A DNA stretch of 9,662 nt. It comes from an uncultured delta proteobacterium (GTDB lineage: Bacteria; Desulfobacterota; Syntrophorhabdia; Syntrophorhabdales; Syntrophorhabdaceae). The notes beneath the pieces are model-generated. The model was given only the letters and a program-made list of their open reading frames with translations. It was not told the DNA's origin and ran no database searches. Of this stretch, positions 6,985 to 9,662 are shown piece by piece (position 1 is the stretch's first letter; each line of letters opens with the position of its first letter). The stretch covers positions 1 to 9,662 of the forward strand of contig CAIQJW010000141.1 in NCBI GenBank assembly GCA_903872255.1, read 5' to 3'. The position numbers were made by a program, and so were the translations under genes.

Positions 6985-7881
6985 ATGGGATCCGGTTCCT
7001 TAAAAGCATGGATACAGGCAAGCAGGGCCCCTTTTTTCGTCGCTACCGTTATCCCTCTTTTGCTGGGTTGGATAATGGCGATGCAGCATACCGGATCGGT
7101 CCGTCCCCGGCGCTTTCTCCTGTGTCTTTTTGGTTCGCTTATTGTCCACCTTATAACGAACCTTGCCAACGATTATTTCGATCACGCGGTGGGAACAGAT
7201 GCCGGGGATTCAATAGGAGGATCGCGTGTCATTCAGGAAGGGAAGATAACGCCGCGCCGATTGCTCAGGGTTATCATCGTACTCTACATCATCGCCTTTG
7301 CGATAGCCGCCATTATCGTTTTTTATTTCGAGCTCCATCTCCTGGTAATTCCCATCTTTTTTTCGGCATTCAGTAGTTTCTTCTACGTCGCGCCTCCCAT
7401 ACGGTATGGATATCACGGGCTCGGTGAAGTTTTTGTCGCGGTCAACATGGGGCCCATCATGGTGACAGGAACTTACTGGGTCGTGGCAGGTGCCCCGGCC
7501 CTTGCGCCGCTTTTGGTTTCGATCCCCGTGGGCATTATGGTCGCCGCCATCCTGTATTATCAGAGCCTGCCTGACATGATCACCGATCAGGCTTCAGGCA
7601 AGATCACCCTGGCGGTCCGGCTTGGAAAGAAACTGGCTTTCCAGGGGCTTATTATGTTTTTCGTCCTGATATATGCCAGTATCGTCGCCCTGGTTTTAGG
7701 GGGGTTCGTCTCGCCGTTTGCCCTTTTGTCCCTTCTCGGCCTGCCCCTGTGTGCGAAGATCCTCCGCATTGTACGAAACACAGGAGACTGGGTCTTGCTT
7801 GACCAGTACGGTAAATATATCCGGATGATCTATTTTATATGCGGACTATCGCTCATGATCGGTATAATTTTCAACAATTGA
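6985..7881 (+). CDS. menA: MenA-like UbiA-family prenyltransferase
   Basis: This integral-membrane enzyme is predicted to transfer a polyprenyl chain to 1,4-dihydroxy-2-naphthoate (or the futalosine-pathway equivalent), making demethylmenaquinone for MenG. From this start it has 298 residues and about eight to nine membrane helices. The first Asp-rich motif is NLANDYFDHAVGTDAGD (59-75); the second is PDMITDQASGKITLAVRLG (196-214) with Asp197 and Asp201. Both bind Mg-diphosphate in the family. The second motif is preceded by QSL rather than the usual NN of MenA, so it may be a sister subfamily. I chose ATG 6985 because AAGGG lies seven bases upstream and MGSGSLKAWIQASRAP matches a normal MenA beginning. 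The alternative ATG at 6940 directly follows the permease stop and adds 15 residues. It is probably co-transcribed with the importer. Confidence 0.88.
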   Translation: MGSGSLKAWIQASRAPFFVATVIPLLLGWIMAMQHTGSVRPRRFLLCLFGSLIVHLITNLANDYFDHAVGTDAGDSIGGSRVIQEGKITPRRLLRVIIVLYIIAFAIAAIIVFYFELHLLVIPIFFSAFSSFFYVAPPIRYGYHGLGEVFVAVNMGPIMVTGTYWVVAGAPALAPLLVSIPVGIMVAAILYYQSLPDMITDQASGKITLAVRLGKKLAFQGLIMFFVLIYASIVALVLGGFVSPFALLSLLGLPLCAKILRIVRNTGDWVLLDQYGKYIRMIYFICGLSLMIGIIFNN

Positions 7882-7920
7882 GGAGCTTAGCTGGCCTCGG
7901 CTTTTCCTGCCGGTTGCTTT

Positions 7921-8214
7921 TCATCTCCAATGCGGCGGCAATTTATTAATGCATTCATTTCCTGATGCCTTGCATGTCTCCATCCCCTGGTCCGTCTTGC
8001 ATTTCCACTTGCACATCTTGCCTGACGAGCTGTCGTTATACGTACCTGATTGACCTGACCTTGCGGCAGACACGATCCGCTGGCAATTCAATATACCCAA
8101 AGCATCTTTGCCGCATCTATATGCCTGCGGCGCGGCATCGGCTGACGAGAATGCTGTCAGAACCAAAACAAAGCCTGCGAAAATACAGGCACAAAAACGA
8201 AGACCTTTCACCAT
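7921..8214 (-). CDS. Small secreted cysteine-rich protein, unknown function
   Basis: The product is 97 residues and I recognise no family. It begins with a clear signal peptide (basic MVKGLR, a hydrophobic core, then SSADA before Ala28), so it should be exported. The mature part of about 70 residues has six cysteines (34, 44, 68, 71, 81, 88), including a CKWKC pair, an even number consistent with three disulfides in the periplasm or outside the cell. It is Ser/Gly/Lys rich in the middle. A purine-rich AAAGGGGG (8217-8224, read on the minus strand) lies two bases before the ATG and supports translation. The gene is convergent with menA and divergent from the channel gene, so it is transcribed alone. 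Its shortness is the main reason for doubt. Confidence 0.68.
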   Translation of the reverse strand: MVKGLRFCACIFAGFVLVLTAFSSADAAPQAYRCGKDALGILNCQRIVSAARSGQSGTYNDSSSGKMCKWKCKTDQGMETCKASGNECINKLPPHWR

Positions 8215-8290
8215 TTCCCCCTTTAGGATCGTGGAAAATCAAACATTCATGGTACGTACTGCAATAAATATTCCGCCGTGAAGACCGTAA

Positions 8291-8319
8291 TTGACAGGCT
8301 TATATCGAAATGATATAAG
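8291..8319 (+). promoter_or_regulatory. Strong sigma70-type promoter of the TMEM175 gene
   Basis: TTGACA (8291-8296) is a perfect -35 box. TATAAG (8314-8319), exactly 17 bases later, matches the -10 consensus at five of six positions. Transcription would start near 8326. That leaves about 40 bases before the ATG at 8366 but only a few before the ATG at 8330, which favours the later start unless the message is leaderless. Confidence 0.7.
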
Positions 8320-8322
8320 CCT
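8296..8322. repeat. Perfect 11-bp inverted repeat, probable operator
   Basis: The arms AGGCTTATATC (8296-8306) and GATATAAGCCT (8312-8322) are perfect complements around GAAAT. The repeat covers the spacer and the whole -10 box of the promoter ahead of the TMEM175 gene, a classic position for a repressor site. It lies in the divergent region shared with the small secreted protein gene, so it could control both. As RNA it would be an 11-bp hairpin, but it lies mostly upstream of the predicted transcription start and has no T tract, so a terminator is unlikely. Confidence 0.7.
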
Positions 8323-8365
8323 TTGAAATATGGAACATTCCCGTTCTTCCGGCAGCAGATTTATC

Positions 8366-8968
8366 ATGACGACGCGCAGGATCGAGAACCTGTCGGATTC
8401 CATTTTTGCTTTTTCCATGACACTCCTTGTCATGAATTTTACTTTTCCCGGCGGAGGGGTCCCGATAAATGACAGTCAGGTGACCCAATTATTCCTGAAA
8501 GAGATCAGCAAATTCGACCGTTATGCTTTGACATTCATTTTGCTCGCCATATTATGGATCACCCATCATCAACAATTTCACCATATCAAGCGGACCGACC
8601 GCCGTTTTCTCTGGATACAGGTTGCAATACTGCTGTTCATTGTTATGGTACCCTTTACTGCGGCCTGGATGAGCGCATACAGCAGTTTTCATATAACCAA
8701 TCTTGTATTCGACCTGAACCTTTTTATCCTTGGCTTTTTGTTCCTGGTAAGCTGGCTCTACGCCACACACAAAAGAAGGCTCGTAGAGCAAGATATTGAC
8801 CAACGGTTTGTACGTGCAGGTATAATACGGGCGATTATCAGCTGCCTCGTTGCCCTCGTGGCGATAATCTGTTCTTTTTTTCATCCCGGATGGAGCAACT
8901 ACGCCTTTATTCTCACCCCGGTCCTCATGATGGTCGTACCCCTCGAAAAAAAACGTCCCGCATTATAA
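8366..8968 (+). CDS. TMEM175-type (DUF1211) potassium channel
   Basis: This membrane protein of 200 residues matches the bacterial TMEM175 family, whose members form potassium-permeable channels unlike classical P-loop K+ channels. The first helix carries the family signature RRIENLSDSIFAFSMTLLVM (usually R..AFSDGVFAI.ITLLVL; Leu replaces Phe before Ser-Asp here). The second has ILWITHHQQFHHIKRTDRR, matching the family pattern W..HH..F..I...D. A third helix ends in VPFTAAW, and three more follow, giving six in all. The length is normal. I chose ATG 8366 because MTTRRIENLSD is a typical family beginning and the predicted transcription start near 8326 leaves almost no leader for the in-frame ATG at 8330. 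Neither start has a good ribosome binding site, so 8330 remains possible. It is a single-gene unit. Confidence 0.88.
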   Translation: MTTRRIENLSDSIFAFSMTLLVMNFTFPGGGVPINDSQVTQLFLKEISKFDRYALTFILLAILWITHHQQFHHIKRTDRRFLWIQVAILLFIVMVPFTAAWMSAYSSFHITNLVFDLNLFILGFLFLVSWLYATHKRRLVEQDIDQRFVRAGIIRAIISCLVALVAIICSFFHPGWSNYAFILTPVLMMVVPLEKKRPAL

Positions 8969-9017
8969 CGATTACAATTTACCATGTGAATACTCTCAAA
9001 GAAGGCTGGACAGCCGG

Positions 9018-9662
9018 TCATTGGGCAACGCTTTGCGGCTTTCCCCCGCCTCCCATAAGACCGTATCCCGCGCCGATCGCATCACATGCTATGCGGTAGC
9101 TGCGCATGAGAAAGACTATCGCCGGCATGGCGATCACCGCCGGGGCCAGCACAACGGCGACAAACAGGCGATAAATAGATCCATACATTGCGCTGGCCAC
9201 GGCAAATACATCCGAACTTCCCGGCATGGTCGTATCGCTTGTGAGATAGGTCTCTATCATGTTTGTCATAACCCCGCCGTCCATGCACAGGTTAAAGGCC
9301 GCGGTCAGGACATTAAGGATGTTGACCGCAATGACCGGCGTCAACGCAATAGCGAATGCCTTGACAATATTCTGGAAAAATACCTCTCTCCGGGCATCGA
9401 AGGCCATATTCACAACCGAAAACGGGAACGTGACGCAAAATACCGAGGCCCTGACCGCCGCGTGTATGATAACGCCTGTAAAGGTGAATATGAGCAGCGT
9501 ATGGAAGATAAAACCGGAGATGGTCCCGATATTATTTGTTATCTCGGTCTGTACGATCTGCAGGATGTGTATCATGTTCCGGGTATCTATATTTACACCG
9601 ATCCCGCAGGAGATCACGGCCATATATTCCGATATCGTGTAGCTGATAGCCATCATGAACCC
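9018..9662 (-). CDS. Multi-pass membrane protein, unknown, probably 5'-truncated by the window edge
   Basis: The reading frame runs on the minus strand from the right edge to a stop at 9018-9020. Met-Met at 9651-9656 is preceded in frame by Gly-Phe with no stop, so the true start may lie outside the window. At least 212 residues are visible. They are strongly hydrophobic with about four to five membrane segments, near FIFHTLLIFTFTGVIIHAAV, SVFCVTFPFSVVNMAF, NIVKAFAIALTPVIAVNIL and LFVAVVLAPAVIAMPAIVFL. Between them are a soluble loop (MDGGVMTNMIETYLTSD and onward) and, at the end, a Gly-rich tail GYGLMGGGGKPQSVAQ. I do not recognise the family. The layout vaguely resembles polytopic type IV secretion or conjugation proteins (TrbL/VirB6 or DotA/TraY kind), but no diagnostic motif was seen. 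It is convergent with the channel gene, 49 bases away. Confidence 0.72.
   Translation of the reverse strand, partial: GFMMAISYTISEYMAVISCGIGVNIDTRNMIHILQIVQTEITNNIGTISGFIFHTLLIFTFTGVIIHAAVRASVFCVTFPFSVVNMAFDARREVFFQNIVKAFAIALTPVIAVNILNVLTAAFNLCMDGGVMTNMIETYLTSDTTMPGSSDVFAVASAMYGSIYRLFVAVVLAPAVIAMPAIVFLMRSYRIACDAIGAGYGLMGGGGKPQSVAQ

Noticed and set aside
7882..7920. Possible terminator between the convergent menA and small secreted protein genes
   Set aside because: Only a four-base stem (CGGC / GCCG on the minus strand, 7-base loop) can be drawn, without a proper T run.
7965..8267. A + strand 100-residue open frame opposite the small secreted protein gene
   Set aside because: It has no ribosome site, low-complexity Pro/Ser/Arg/Thr composition and no domain. 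The opposite strand has a signal peptide and a good ribosome site.
8969..9017. Possible terminator GGCT-GGAC-AGCC between the channel gene and the right-edge gene
   Set aside because: The stem is only four base pairs and no T tract follows on either strand.
9259..9642. A + strand 127-residue open frame opposite the right-edge membrane protein
   Set aside because: It is the antisense shadow of a longer hydrophobic frame and lacks a ribosome site or coherent domain.

Overview
The window (about 9.7 kb, moderate GC) comes from a bacterium with a Gram-negative type envelope: it has a lipobox metalloprotease lipoprotein, secreted SH3 and solute-binding proteins, and menaquinone genes. A CHASE2 adenylate cyclase next to an SH3 protein and an M48 lipoprotein, plus a UbiE/ABC/UbiA cluster, fits environmental Spirochaetota or delta-proteobacterial (Desulfobacterota-like) lineages. 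That placement is an inference from gene content; no marker gene settles it.

Region 1 (1-3537) is a + strand signalling and envelope operon. After the possible tail of an upstream gene come a membrane CHASE2-class III adenylate cyclase, a secreted SH3-domain protein and an M48 metalloprotease lipoprotein. Both junctions are 4-base ATGA overlaps, so the three are probably translated as a coupled unit.

Region 2 (3664-7881) is a + strand quinone cluster: a UbiE/MenG methyltransferase, a complete SsuA/TauA-type ABC importer (binding protein, ATPase, permease) and a MenA-like UbiA prenyltransferase. MenA attaches the prenyl tail to a naphthoate head group and MenG methylates the product, so an importer lodged between these two late steps suggests uptake of a quinone precursor or a related aromatic compound. 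This is the most interesting system in the window. A good sigma70-like promoter lies between menG and the importer.

Region 3 (7882-9662) is more accessory. It holds a minus-strand orphan encoding a small secreted protein with six cysteines, a divergent TMEM175-type (DUF1211) potassium channel, and at the right edge a minus-strand multi-pass membrane protein that is probably cut by the window end. A strong promoter (TTGACA, 17 nt, TATAAG) lies ahead of the channel gene. A perfect 11-bp inverted repeat covers its spacer and -10 box, which looks like an operator.

No tRNA, rRNA, CRISPR array, insertion sequence or convincing intrinsic terminator was seen. The longest gene-free stretch is about 150 bases.
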